Shown piece by piece: positions 12,401 through 25,000 of a DNA stretch of 64,000 nt (its first letter is position 1; every line of letters begins with the position of its first letter). A program made the translations under genes and the position numbers. The notes under the pieces were generated by a model. The model was not told where the DNA came from. It ran no database searches and saw only the letters and a list, made by a program, of their open reading frames with translations. The DNA is taken from the NCBI GenBank assembly GCA_013398955.1, contig VWPU01018811.1:153734-217733 (forward strand), given 5' to 3'. Source of the DNA: Callaeas wilsoni (lineage: Eukaryota; Chordata; Aves; Passeriformes; Callaeidae).

Positions 12401-15400
12401 ATATACCTCTTTCCCCTGTTAAAGGACTTTCTAGTTAGTGTGCATATTAAAATGCTAAACTTTATGGACTTCAGAATTAAAAATACAATAATAATAAAAT
12501 ACAAAAATAGTCTATTTTTTTATCTGTATGGTTACCAAAAATTTGCTCCTTCAAAAATTGCCAAAAAAATCACTTCTGGAAAGCTACACACACGAGCCTA
12601 GGGCCAAATCTTTTTTCTTGAAATTTCCAACAACTGCTCTGTTTTGCTTCTTCTGTTTCCTTGTCAGAAGTATCCTGTTTAGCTTGTTTGGCTAAGGGCA
12701 GTTGGATATTTATTCACTGATCTTGCCTTGCTTGCATTATCTTGAATTCTAATTAGAGTTTTTCAAGCCCTATTACTTTACTCTCCAAACATAACTACAA
12801 CAGACATCACTCTTCCATTTGTGAAGAGCTGTTCAGAAACATGAAGGAGCTGTCATCTTACATTCTGGGACTACCCACACTGCCCAGCAGTTCTCCACTA
12901 GCTGCTTTCATTGGCAGTTTGATTGAATGATTTTATTTTTTCCGCTCCTCACAAATAACATGTGATTCAAAGTGCCTGAAAAAGTGTTAAGTCACTTGAT
13001 GTTAGGAGAGATTCTGTAAATAGGACTGGGAGCAGTCCTCTAGGTGTTTGTAATTAATCAGGCTCCAAACACTTGGAGCTTTTGGATGCACTTGTAAAAA
13101 GTCTAAAAATGTAAACAGTTTTCTTTCCCCTCCCCAAGAAGTCTTAATGCAGTAAAGACGTAAGCGAAGAAGTTAAATTGCAAGTGATCAAATCAATTAC
13201 ACTTCAGATCAGACTGTGTCAGGGCTTTTTGGTTCTCGACCAGATGGAACTAGACTTCTCGTGAAGGAGGTATTATTTCTTGTCAGAGTTTCAAAATGAG
13301 CATAGGAATTCATAGTAAAAAAAATTACTTTTTCTTCTTTAAATATACTAGAACACATAGAGGAAAGAATCCTTGGGAGCTGATGTCACTAGAAGTTACC
13401 AGATGCACAAAAAAAATCAGCCGTTTCTTACTCTTCTCAGCTGACAAAAGAGAGAACATAAATGAACAGGATATTCTCCTATGCTGCAAGGCAAAGAAGA
13501 AACCCTCCTTTTCAATATAGTAAATTCTTGTACTCAGAGTTCATGGGTTCTTTTGGCTGTGCCTTTCTTATAGGCTGAAGTTTTTACATTAAGAAAGCTA
13601 TGATGTAAAAACATACAGAAGTACAGTGGTTTTTATCTTGATGTAATCAGTAACTGAGATAAATCCAGATGAGGACACAGGCTATCTGGAGGCAGAAAGC
13701 ATTTTTTTATCCTGTGGAGATAGGACAACTTGTTTAGAAAGCCTCTGTGCATTAGGAGGGGAGGTAACTGCTGTAATCAGGTGTAACAAAACCGCCTTCC
13801 CAGGTGAAAAAATCCCATCATAACCAAATGTGATTTGTGTGTTTCTAAGTTAGAGAAGAACTTTGTAAAACCAAGTAATTTTATCATTTAGTCTTTCCAA
13901 TCAAATTATTTATTTGATCTGGAGTCCAGATCTCTCTTGCTTCGAGTACACTGCCACCAGCTTATATAAAAGCTTTGAAAACCCCTTCAGTACTTGGACC
14001 TGCATATTTTAATAGGGCAAATTCCACCTGAAACCACCTTGAAGAGAATTATTCATGCTGGTGTGGATAAAAAGATTGTGTCTTAACTTCAGTGCTGAAA
14101 ATGCTTATAATATGACATGTCTTGCTGTAAGGAGATGTCATGTTAGCAACACTAACAGGGTCCTGTAGGCTCACTGGAGCTCTTGGTCAGCAAATCCCAT
14201 ACATTACAATGATTGCAAGATTGAATTTGTCATTGGAATGCTAATAGTGAGTAAGAACATAGAGTTTTTAAATGCTTCCTTTTCAATAGATGCAAAATGA
14301 TCTAAAGATATTTTTAAAGTTACTAGAATAAAGAATGCACAGTCAAGCAGATGAACTCTTGCTAGTTTCCAAGTCTTGCTAAATGTAACATTCTTCCAAG
14401 AATTGGGATGGCAGCTAAATACATGTAACTTTTGTGAAAAAAAACCAAAATAAAATCAACATAAAAAGTGAGTGAAAGGACGCTGGTGGTGTTTCAGGAA
14501 TCAGAAAAGGAAAGGTAGTGGTAATCTACTCACCGGAGGCATTCAATCCGGCACTTCCAGAGGTGCAGCCTCTTAGCCACGATGCTGCAGCCTGTTTGTG
14601 TGAGACCTGCACCTCCCCTGCTGAGGCTGTTCAACAATTCAGAAAACAATTAAGACAAGGAGCCAAAATTAGCCATCTACTCAGGAGGACGGGGGTGGGT
14701 GGTTTGTTTGGTTTTGCCATCTCTCGGACTACTCTTGTATTTTTATCAGGTATCTGCCTAGCTGCCCAAATACTCCTTGAGGACTAGCTAGAGCCCAGTT
14801 ACCCTGTCCCTCAGGGTAACTGTGTTCAGCCTGTCATATAAGCCACTAGGTGATAAATTTATGTTCATTCTTGATCGCTTTCTCTGGTGTCATTAGAGCT
14901 TTGATTCTTTTACAGTAAATCTTGCAGACACCTTTTTTTGTTTAATTAAACTGTCTATGTCTGCTGTGGTATTTTGTGCAATGCCTGGTCCTGTAGACAA
15001 GTGTGAGATGAGCAGTTGCCAGGCTTGCTCCCTCAGGGTATAGGGGAAGAATTGCCAAGTTCATGGATTCAGGCTGGGTTTAAGACTGAGATAGATGTAG
15101 AGCTGTGCAGGTTCACTGAGTCTCAAACAGTCCTAGGCATGTACAGAAGTAGGAGTTCAGGCACCTGAGGTACATGATTACAAGAAAACATAGCTGTGTA
15201 TAGCCTTTAGCTGCCTAAGGAATCCAGAAAGAGAGGCAAGGTTTGAGGAGCATGTGCTTGGACTTTGGTATTCGCACTGGACACAAGTCCAACTGTGGGC
15301 ACTTAGGCCTTTGCTGGAGCCAGCGCTTAACTTCTTTGCAGCTGTTCACCCATCTTTTAATTGGAAATCATTCCCAGTTTTGTAAACCTCCAGACCAAGA

Positions 15401-18400
15401 ACCTCCAGATGTGCAATAAAATACACGCAAAGTGGTTTTAACAAGCATCTGATAGTTTAGGAGATGTTTATGAAGGCCTTATCTTCAAGTTTGTGGATGG
15501 TTCTAGGTCTTCTAAAGAAGATTGCTGTTAAGAATGTAAAAACACAGCAGAAAAGAGTCAGTATGGTTGGAAATTAGAAAATAGCCTCAACTACTAAAAC
15601 CGAAAATAATTCATGTATTTTTAACTGAAAGAAATATATATCATTATGGCACATATGGCTTGCCTGCTGGATAACTCCGCACTCAAGAGAGTCCCTGAGA
15701 ACAAGTCTTCCAAGACACCATTACTTCAGAGCAGTAACCATCAGAAAGGCTGCAGCAAAGCCAGAGACACTGTGGGATTAGCAGGATGAAGCTATAAAGA
15801 ATCAGAAGCAGGACATACTTTCCTGCTTTTTTAACTGTGCACACATATGTTACCCACGCACGCAGAGTCCTGTGTCAGCTCAGTCATAGGGTTTGGGAAT
15901 TTAACCAATAGCCAGGGTCTATGCATGAACTATGACAGCCATGCTTATCTGATATAGCAATGACTTTTAAAGAATTTACTTGAATTCTTTTTTTTTTATT
16001 TGATCATTGGTTTATGCAGCATTAAAAATAGGTTTCTTCAATTGCCGTAACACAGCTTTCAAGCCCATAAATCTTACAGCCATTGCACTACTCATTGGAA
16101 TCAAAGTTTTGCAATTCTCTTAGTCACTGTTTGCAGTGTTGTTTAAAGAAAGGGAAAATACAACCAATGGTGAATTATGAGTGCTTCTCTGGATGGCCTA
16201 GCTTGCTTTTTCATGAACCTGTTTTGTCCATTTAGAAATGTAAAATGTCACAGTGTGGTATTCTGTATTTCCAGGGTAGAAAGGTATTCTCTATTGAGTT
16301 GAAGAATCAGAACCACATTTCCCCATATAGGCTATCCCACTTAAATTTCAGCCACTTTTAGAGGACTTTGGGGCATAGGAATACAGATATTGCACTGAAA
16401 GAACTGCTAGGGTTTGGGGGTTTTTTCCTTTCTCAGAAAAGAATTAGCTAAAAGATGCCAAGACTGAATTCAGCATAAAAGCCACATGCACCTTTTGCGA
16501 TCTAGCAAATACGCCCAGACCCAAAAATCCCTGTCATCTGTAATGGAGATCTTTGGTGGTTTCCAGGAAAGTAACACTGTAATATGGTGGTTAGGTTCAG
16601 AACAAAGACCTGGAGTAAAAGGAGTCAGTGTTTACACATTTAATGCTCTCTAGCTGAATGACGCTGGTTAGAGAATGAGGGAAATTTTGAGACTAGTAAC
16701 AAGTAGCACATTATTTTTTTCTGTGCTTCCTCCTTTGCCTCACTCAGTTTACCATGAAATTCAGCCACTGACTCCCACCACTGTTTTTCTTGGAGAACAG
16801 AGCAGGATGAAGAAACACAATGATTAAATGTAAAAGACAACCATGCAGTGCATTAGGAGCTGCATTCTGTGTGTTTTGGTAACATGAACTACAGAAGAAA
16901 ATTAAAAAGAGGTGATTCAGGTCTAACTAATTCTTAAAGTCTGAAGCCATTTTCAATTCCTACCATTGCTACCTCTGCCTCACACAGAAATACAGACCTC
17001 ATTAATAAAACAGGATTTTTTCTAAGCTCTTTTAGTTCCAATTGATAATGCTACTGCCATGACACTCGTATTTAATGTTTGTTGTGCTCCCATGTGTTGA
17101 ACACATGGTTAGCAGCTCTCCCAACCATCGGGATTCATGTAATCACAGCAAAGCAGTCAGCATCATAAATAAAGCAGACATGACAACTGAAACTACATAT
17201 TTCCTTCTCATGTAAACTAGGACGATGAACTGGAGCTCAATGCCATTCTTCACCTAACAGAAAAAGGCTTGAGCATGGTAGACCTGGACCATGAGTGTAC
17301 TAGGAAAATGGTTCATTTGACTTTTTCATTCTCTTGTATTTGAAAATCTTGGCTTAGTTCCCACTCCTGTGGTAGGCAGCCACATTTGTGATTGATAGGG
17401 ACCTTCATGATGGCAATTCCCCATCCTTTGCTTAAATTTCTTTTTAGTTTTTATTTAGTTTGTGTGTAAGCAGGTCACTCTCAGTGGCTGAGCTCTTTAA
17501 GGGAACTTGTTCTTTGCTCATGGTTGGAATGTGCCATTGACCCTAGGTATGACAAGGTGGCAGACCTTTCAAGGGACACAAGGGACACGTAATTCTTTAT
17601 TTAAAAAGTACACTTCTTATTTGAGGTAATTCCTGAATATGATTCTTTTTAAAGAGTATTGAAGGTAATTGCATGCCTTCAAACAAAACTGAATTTTTAA
17701 GTGTATGCATATGTATCCATATGGCAGCGGAGTCAATGTGTTCTGTTGGATTTTTGTTGTTGCTATCTTTTCTTTAGGGCATATCGGATTGCCATCCTAT
17801 TTGTATCAAGCATGGCAGATATACAAATCAATCTAACTGTCAGTTCCATCAGCCCAAAATGTTGGATTCAAGTGTCTCAAAACTGGAGATAATGTCCTCT
17901 CCCTGACAGCCTTGATAGCTTCTGGCTTGGATGGAGAGGTGCCTTAAATCCTACAGATAGTGACACTTGGCTAATAAAATAGCGAACATACTCATCTCCC
18001 TTGTGGATCGTGTGGAACTGTCCTTTCCTTGGACATTTTAAATTGTTGTGGGGTTGTGGTAGCATCTTCTGAATCTCCCTACCTTGCCCTTCTCCTTCCA
18101 TAAATCTGTATGTGACTTTGAAAAACCAAGAAGTTATCTTTAAGCTCTTTGTCCTGTGATCCAGGCACTGTCTATTTGCGCATCAAAAAAGAAGTAATTG
18201 CATAAAAATTGTATCACATTACAAGTGATAGAGCATTACAGATGAGGGGAGAACTGGTTTAGTGAGCTTGCCAGCAAACAGGCCAGAAGATTCAAAGTTT
18301 GTTTTGGGTTGATGTTGTTATGGGCATTTTCCAAAAATTTTAAATGTTCAAAAACTATTTTTTTTTGTACACCATGAAAATGAAAACAAAGCCTTTTCAA

Positions 18401-21400
18401 CACTTTCATCGAGCTACTGTTCAGAGGCCTGCTTTGAAGGCAAGTCTCCTCTTCATCGTGAAAAAGCTACTTATCTTCTTCCCCAGCTACTGACATTTGG
18501 AAACAAAGGGGCTTGAGTGTTACTCTGTCGACGGCAAAGCCAAAAACCTAACTGACTTGGTAGTCATCTTTCTGCCTGTGCCCTTCCTCAGTTTAACAGA
18601 TCGGTTTCATCACATTTTGATAAAATAAGCTTCAGGTCAGCTTTACTTGCAGTTCTGTAAGTCACTCTTGGGACTCTGACATCAGAGAACTAGTACCCAG
18701 CTTCTTTGGATTGCTTCTGAGCTGCTGAATAGATAGCAGCATGGTTTTGTGTCATTTGGTGAATGCAAATGTGCCAGTAATTAGAAGCATATCACTATTT
18801 CCCCTCCTTAGCAATTCACTAACCATTTATATATTACTTTCTTTTGTGGGTTAACATATTTCTATTCTTTACTAATGAGTTTATTAGCAGACTGTATTAT
18901 GTTTTAAAAAGTGTATTTGTGTGTGTGTGTATGCACATGCACCCCCAGAGTAAGTTTTGTGTCACAAATCGAATACTTTAATCAGTTACACAGTGCCTTT
19001 TTTAAACTAGAGTCATAAATATTTCTTTACCAGACAAAACCAATGTTTCAGGGCAATACACTTTATTTTTTATAGCGTCCTTCAAGCACATTGTGTCTCT
19101 AATGCATTAGAAGTAATTAACACACTTGCAAATTTTAAAATACTCTAAAAGGTTTTAATTTCATGAAAATTCTAAACAACAGTATCAATATACATGCTCC
19201 TTAATTCACATGCATCATAAACGTAAAAGGGCAATTACACTTGTGCAGCTTACTTACTTACACATTCTTCTAAGTATTGCTTTGGTGAACTCTGAGTGAG
19301 GGGGATAGTTGGTGTCTTTGTTCATTGATTCTGAAAGACCAGCACTGTGATGATTCTTTTTAAAAAACTACATATATGTATTTGGACTGTTGTTGGAGCT
19401 GTAGGAGGGACAAGGAATTTTGCTTGGCTTTTTCTTTTCTTTTTGTAAATCAATAGGGGACTAGCCAATCCCAGTACAGAAAGACAGCTCTACTATGAAA
19501 TTGATATTAGAATAATGAATCTCATTATCATGGTGCAATAGCCATATTTTATTTAAATTTCACAATAGTACTGCTGAGTCTTCCTGGTGAAACACTCAAG
19601 CTGCCTGATGAACTCAGCAGACAGCTGCTCACCACCATGCGCTTGACTTGTTCCAGCAGACAGTTCCTGTAAGACACATCATTGTTTCGTGCAGTGTAAA
19701 GATTTTTTTTTTTTCTCTGCCTGCATATAAGGAGAAAACCAGGTCTGAATTGTGGTATTTTTCCTTTGCCTGCACTGTGCAGATCTGTCATACACAGGAG
19801 GGCAGCTTCTCTGGCCCCATGCAGTCCACAGGCAGCCTGCTGGGTATCCCTGTTCTTGGCAGCTGGCAGTGCTGGATTTCACATCCCCATGCAGGGTTGG
19901 AGTGACCTGAAGTGCTTCACAAAATTACATGCGAGATTACTGATACTATTAAGCAAGCAATGCTTCTTTGCCCCTCCCTTTTCAAGCCCTCTATGATTGT
20001 ACACACCTCCTTTTATTATCCATTGGTCCTTAATAAGAGCTTAAAAAATGAAATAAATTGCCATCATGGTTGTTTCACTGTTGTGATTAAAATGGATTTT
20101 ACTGGAGCTAGAAGGACAGAATGTAGCTCAGATTAGTTTAGAACTGTCGGCAGAGCGGTCAAGGATCTGAAGAAACACCGATTTCTTAAGGATGGCAGTC
20201 TAGCCTCCAACCACCTGGAAGCCTTGCAGCTACACCAGTGGCTGGCAGCAGGGTTAGATGGAAGGACTGACCATTTCACACACTCTGTGCCACTGGGCAT
20301 CAGTAGGTTTTAATGTCAGATTTATGCCATGACTCTTTGTTGGTTTTGGAGCAACCTTTGTTAACTTTGCAGCTTTCAATACCTGTGTGAAGACTGAGCA
20401 GGAGTGCAGAGAAAAACAGTAAGCTTAAGACGCAGAGAACACAAGTTCTGTCACATGCTTCCATCTTGCTCCAGCCACTGGAAGCCAAGGGAGCTCTGTG
20501 ATTCATAGAAATTCCTCATTTTTGTGTCATGTGTGAGTATAAACCCCACTTCATGACACATTAGTCAGTTTTCTCTTAAAGATTTTTTTAAAAGAGGAAA
20601 TATGATGAAAGTCACAATAGTCTTTTCTAGCATGTTACAGAATTTTGCAATCTACCCATAAACGGCATGAGAGGGCAAATTCTCTACATACATAATTTAT
20701 TACAAATTACTAAATGGTGGGACAAAAAAAAGCAAATGCCACTGACAGTCATATCTGTGCCATCCTGCTAACTTTATGTAGCTCGGAACCTTAGTTTCTT
20801 ACCTGTTTTTTCCTTTTTTTCTAAGAGGTCATCATTATTTTACTGTCTCTTTCTATAGGAGGGGGAAGGAAATTACTTTTTTTCCCACAGATTTGTAATA
20901 TTAGCTGTGAGCTAATGCTGTTTTCCATAATGGCAATGCTCCATTCACATGGCTTGAAATATTCAGGTGTATTCTCATCTTTCAGAAAGGGAGAACCCTG
21001 GAATATAAAGTTCTTCAATCTCCTAGGGGCAAGAAGGCAATTTAAGCTTCCTGAACAACTTCAAGAGCAATGATCGCTACCAGTGTTATTAGAGTGGCAT
21101 ATTTTTTCAGAAGATCAGCTGTAATGACCTTCATATCCTGCATTTAGATTCAGAGGTTGTTAACACAACCTTATTAACACAGAAAAATGTCTCCATCTTT
21201 ACTTACAATAAATGCCTGGGACACATAATTTACCAACGCTACAATGCACAAATGCTGCAGTTACTAAGACAACAGCAGGGGAGATTAATTTCCACATAAC
21301 AGTTCCATTGATAAGGAACGAAGACGTTCAAGCATTCAGGAAAGCTGTGGGCATGGAATGATTAAAACTAACAGAAAAATATTCCAGTGAATAGAGTCAA

Positions 21401-21489
21401 AAAGCAGTTCTTTAATTTTTAAATTTGCACAGCAATAACAGAGACAAATGAACCTCTGAAATATTTTGGAAAATGTCACTTTGCAAACC
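6451..21489. other. Gene-free interval between SCG5 and the GREM1-like promoter
   Basis: 15 kb of mainly AT-rich unique sequence. The short ORFs here (for example 8032-8358, 10474-10791 and 14518-14787) lack recognisable domains and overlap in competing frames. It includes a perfect hairpin at 14796-14822 and a palindrome at 17090-17108. In mammals the SCG5-GREM1 interval carries long-range control elements for GREM1. Whether any lie here cannot be read from one sequence. Confidence 0.7.
14796..14822. other. Perfect 11-bp inverted repeat
   Basis: CAGTTACCCTG, loop TCCCT, CAGGGTAACTG. All 11 pairs match across a 5-nt loop. It does not resemble a tRNA or a known terminator. Confidence 0.8.
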
Positions 21490-21987
21490 TTGTAGATTGC
21501 TTAAATGTTTATTAAAATGGACCAAAAGCCAAAATTCTCTGCGTAAAATAAATACTTTGTCTTTGCTAAGTAACAATATTTGTGAACAAAACATAAAACT
21601 ATAATTTTCATATGTCAAACATAGTAACATTTAAGATTAAATGTTGGAGTCAGATTTGGCATTTTTTTCATCTTCCTATTTACAAGCTTCTTATTAAGAC
21701 CATTTACCTCACATTAGCTATCAAAATGACTAACATTTTTAAAGTTTGCTCCATGACTAAAATAAAAACAACAGAAATGTCCTTTTACCATAACTTAACA
21801 AAAAGCAGAACCATACTTTTATCATCTAGGAGAACATACTGTTATAAATACAGCTGTTTTTCATCTGCAATTATGTAAATAATAAGCATGCTGCCATTCA
21901 CAAGGATTTTAATAGATGATTATATATAAGCAATATCATGATCCAGAAGAGGATGGCATGAGTTTTTATCTTTCATTTTTATTGTAC
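21490..21987 (-). other. SCG5: Probable SCG5 3' UTR
   Basis: AT-rich sequence after the stop. An AATAAA at 21978-21983 lies within 10 nt of the stop and is unlikely to be the main signal. The hexamer at 21508-21513 gives a 3' UTR of roughly 500 nt and is preferred. Confidence 0.5.
21508..21513 (-). terminator. SCG5: Candidate SCG5 polyadenylation signal AATAAA
   Basis: Canonical hexamer on the minus strand (TTTTAATAAACATTT), about 475 nt after the SCG5 stop codon. No transcript evidence. Confidence 0.5.
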
Positions 21988-22083
21988 TTATTTAGGACCT
22001 TGGTCTTCATCTGAAAAGTGTGGAACAGACTTCTTTGCTACAACATTATCCAGTCGCTGTCCTTGCAGATACGGGTTCACACT
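21988..22083 (-). CDS. SCG5: SCG5 exon 6 (C-terminal PC2-inhibitory peptide)
   Basis: This exon encodes [20 protein letters not shown] and [11 protein letters not shown], then TAA. VVAKK is the known PC2-inhibitory motif, with a Lys-Lys pair that PC2 itself cuts. The acceptor is TTTTTCAG in phase 0. The last residues (DQGPK) differ from human DKDPE. Confidence 0.96.
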   Translation of the reverse strand, partial: SVNPYLQGQRLDNVVAKKSVPHFSDEDQGPK

Positions 22084-25000
22084 CTGAAAAAGTTTAAAAT
22101 TATTTTAACTTATTAGAAATGGGGAAACAGATAAAAGGTAACTAGGATTAGTGAACATATTTAGGTATTTCTTATCTGTCAGATACTTGCAGACTTGGTA
22201 AAAAAAAAAAAATTGCTTCCAGGGATTAAATCTAAAAGTCAATCAGTGTTTTGTTTCTAATTTTTTTTTTTTTTGGTGCAAGAATTTAATTCAATCCACT
22301 GAAAGGAATACAAGTGAAGGAGGACTATCAAGAATATGGAACGATCTGAATTAAACACTACCTTTTTGCTCCACTCCTCCTTTCCTCAGCTCAGCAGAGA
22401 AGCAGCAGCAGTTCTAACTCCCTGATTCTTGAGGCAGGACAGAACTTGTTAGAGAAGTACAGGTAACCTTTGGCTTAAATCACTAGCCCTTGATGGACAT
22501 TGTGCTGGGATGCAGATTACAGACCACAATACCATTTTGACCAAGCCTCTTCTTCAGCCTGTCTCCTCTCCAGGAAACCCCTCCTCGCTTCCTCTCTTGA
22601 TGCTGAGATAAAAAACTGCTGGCAAAGAAGCAGAGCCAAACAAGGTTTTGGCATAGAAAATGGCTCTCATTCCACTGCCAGAACAAGGGAATGCTGGAAA
22701 GAAGATTCCTGGAGAGGGTTTAACTTCACTTTGCACCATGCAAGCAGCACAATGTGAGGCTGAAGTTGAACAGATCCTCTCGCAAAACTGCTTGGAGATC
22801 GTAGATGTAGTAAGGTAGAAAGCCTATGCTTGAATTTTATCTACACCAATGGAATAAAAGGTATCTACTGTATTTGCAAGCGGCAAGCAGTTTAGTGGAG
22901 CTTCAGTATTAAGTATCATTTACACCTGCTTTCTGGCCTGTTACAGTGTAAGCAAAATTCCAAGTATATGTTGTCTCCTTCACACAGATACAGACAAAAA
23001 TTCTAGCATGAAGCTTTTTGATGCTAATAAAAATTGTTTGCCTAAGGACAAACTTCAGAGGAATGCGAATTTTCCAGTATCTCCTGATTCTTGTCAGGCT
23101 GTGTCACAGGAATTACTTTCCTTGAGATATTTCTGTGCTTCTTTCACCAAAACTTAAGAATTTAGAGGAAAAAAAACAACAGGCATTCAGAACTGGCATG
23201 AAATATTTATTTTCAGCTATCCCAAGTATTTGTTGAATCTCTGGAAAACATTTGGGGTTTATCTGTCTTCAAGTTTAAGCCCTTGGGTTTCTCCATATTT
23301 GTGGATGCTATCATTAATACTTAGTCATAGCACAGAGCAGCCATTTTGCTTGCTTCTGTTGGGTTTTGGGTGTTTTGCCTGCTGCAAGTGAAAACATAAA
23401 AATAGTAAGAACCAGAAATGAATGTGGAAAAATCTTTGAAAATAAACTAACTCCAATGCTTTAAATTGTTAGAAATAAGACATATGTAAATGATTTGTTT
23501 GTGTTTGTTTAAAGAAGTTCTGTTTAATGTTAATTTTGTGAAATTCAACTGTTGCATAAACTTCTAGGAATTATTTGAAGATTCCTAGGAAGATTAATTG
23601 GTCTTTTTTTTGGAATTGTATGTGCTTGCTACTTTTTGAAATAAAGTAGAAGAGAATGAGACTACATAAAATTTTGAATCCTTCTTAATCAGCAAAAGAA
23701 AACACAAAATATAATGCACAATACTTTAGCTGATTTGAGTAAAATATGTTTAATCCTATGCAGCTGTGCAGAATTCAAAGTAATGTAAGTTCCCAAGCAC
23801 CTTCGTACACAGCTCTCAGCCTACGGCAGCTTAGTGGTCACAGACGTGGTCCTGACACTTCTGGACAGGGCTGTCTGCAAGCACAGAACTTTAAAAAGTG
23901 GGAGAGTTGCTCATTAAAATTAGATGTCACCGTAATAAACCTCCTTGTCTTGCAGTGTGAGTGCTGCAAAGAGGCTAACACGGCAGCAAATGGTGACTAC
24001 ATCCCTCTGCTAAATACACTGAGCCTGTGTATGCGTGCTCGCACGCGTGCTTATATAGGCACATACAAGTACAGGAATGTACACACATGCTCAGAATTTC
24101 TGGACTCCAGTAGTGCCCCGGGACTGTTTCGCTGTAGCCCTGCACAGACACAGCGGGGTTGCTGCGTACACTGTTGCGCAGGATTTGTTTTAACCTCAAA
24201 TGGGGACACTCAGATGCAAAAGATCAATCTGTTGCCAGATCCCAAAACTCTGTGCAGAAAGGCATGGAGGAGTGGCAGGGAGCAAAAAAGGCAGGAGGGG
24301 AATCCAGGAATCCAGTGGACTTTCTGCTTTCTAGAAAAATGCACTCCGCTGCTGACAGCTCTAGGTTACCCTTCTGCTGATAAAGTGGAAATTCAGAATT
24401 GTTCATTAAAGCATTAGTACTCACTACAGTATCACTCTAAAATAATTTAAATTCTAATGAATTTAGCATTAAGTGACATGTTGGTGCTGGGAAAATATGT
24501 CTGCTGTAAAGCAATTCACCTTCAAAATTCTGGGCTACTCCTGGCCATGTAACTATCAAGTGTCTCCAGCTAGTACTTCTTTTGTATCCAATTATGTCAG
24601 TCAGCTCACAGACAGAAAACGTTATTTTTTTCTTTTTTTCCCCTCATGTATATGTGCCATGAATTCCACTTTAACATGCTGTTCTAGCTATTAATAAATA
24701 TTCTGCTGAACTATTTCCAGAGTAAATTCTACTTACTTAAAAATTAAAGCCAGGTGCCTACCCTTTTTTCTTCGTCAGCTAACAAACTCAAAAATCAAAT
24801 GTTAGCACAAGGCAGATACTAAGCTCAGGTCAGATCATTAACTTATGGTTGAAGTGTCAGCTGCCAGTGATGTCTGAATCAGGAAGAATCAACTCATCTT
24901 CTCCCTTTCTAGCAAAGACTTAAAGTTTGAGAGTTAATAAATAAATCATCTTCACTTATGCTTGTTATTTTAAATTATATTTACTTCATTTACAATATAA

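Noticed and set aside
14518..14787. 89-codon + strand ORF next to the hairpin
   Set aside because: The frame opens at a GTG rather than ATG, and no family is recognisable.
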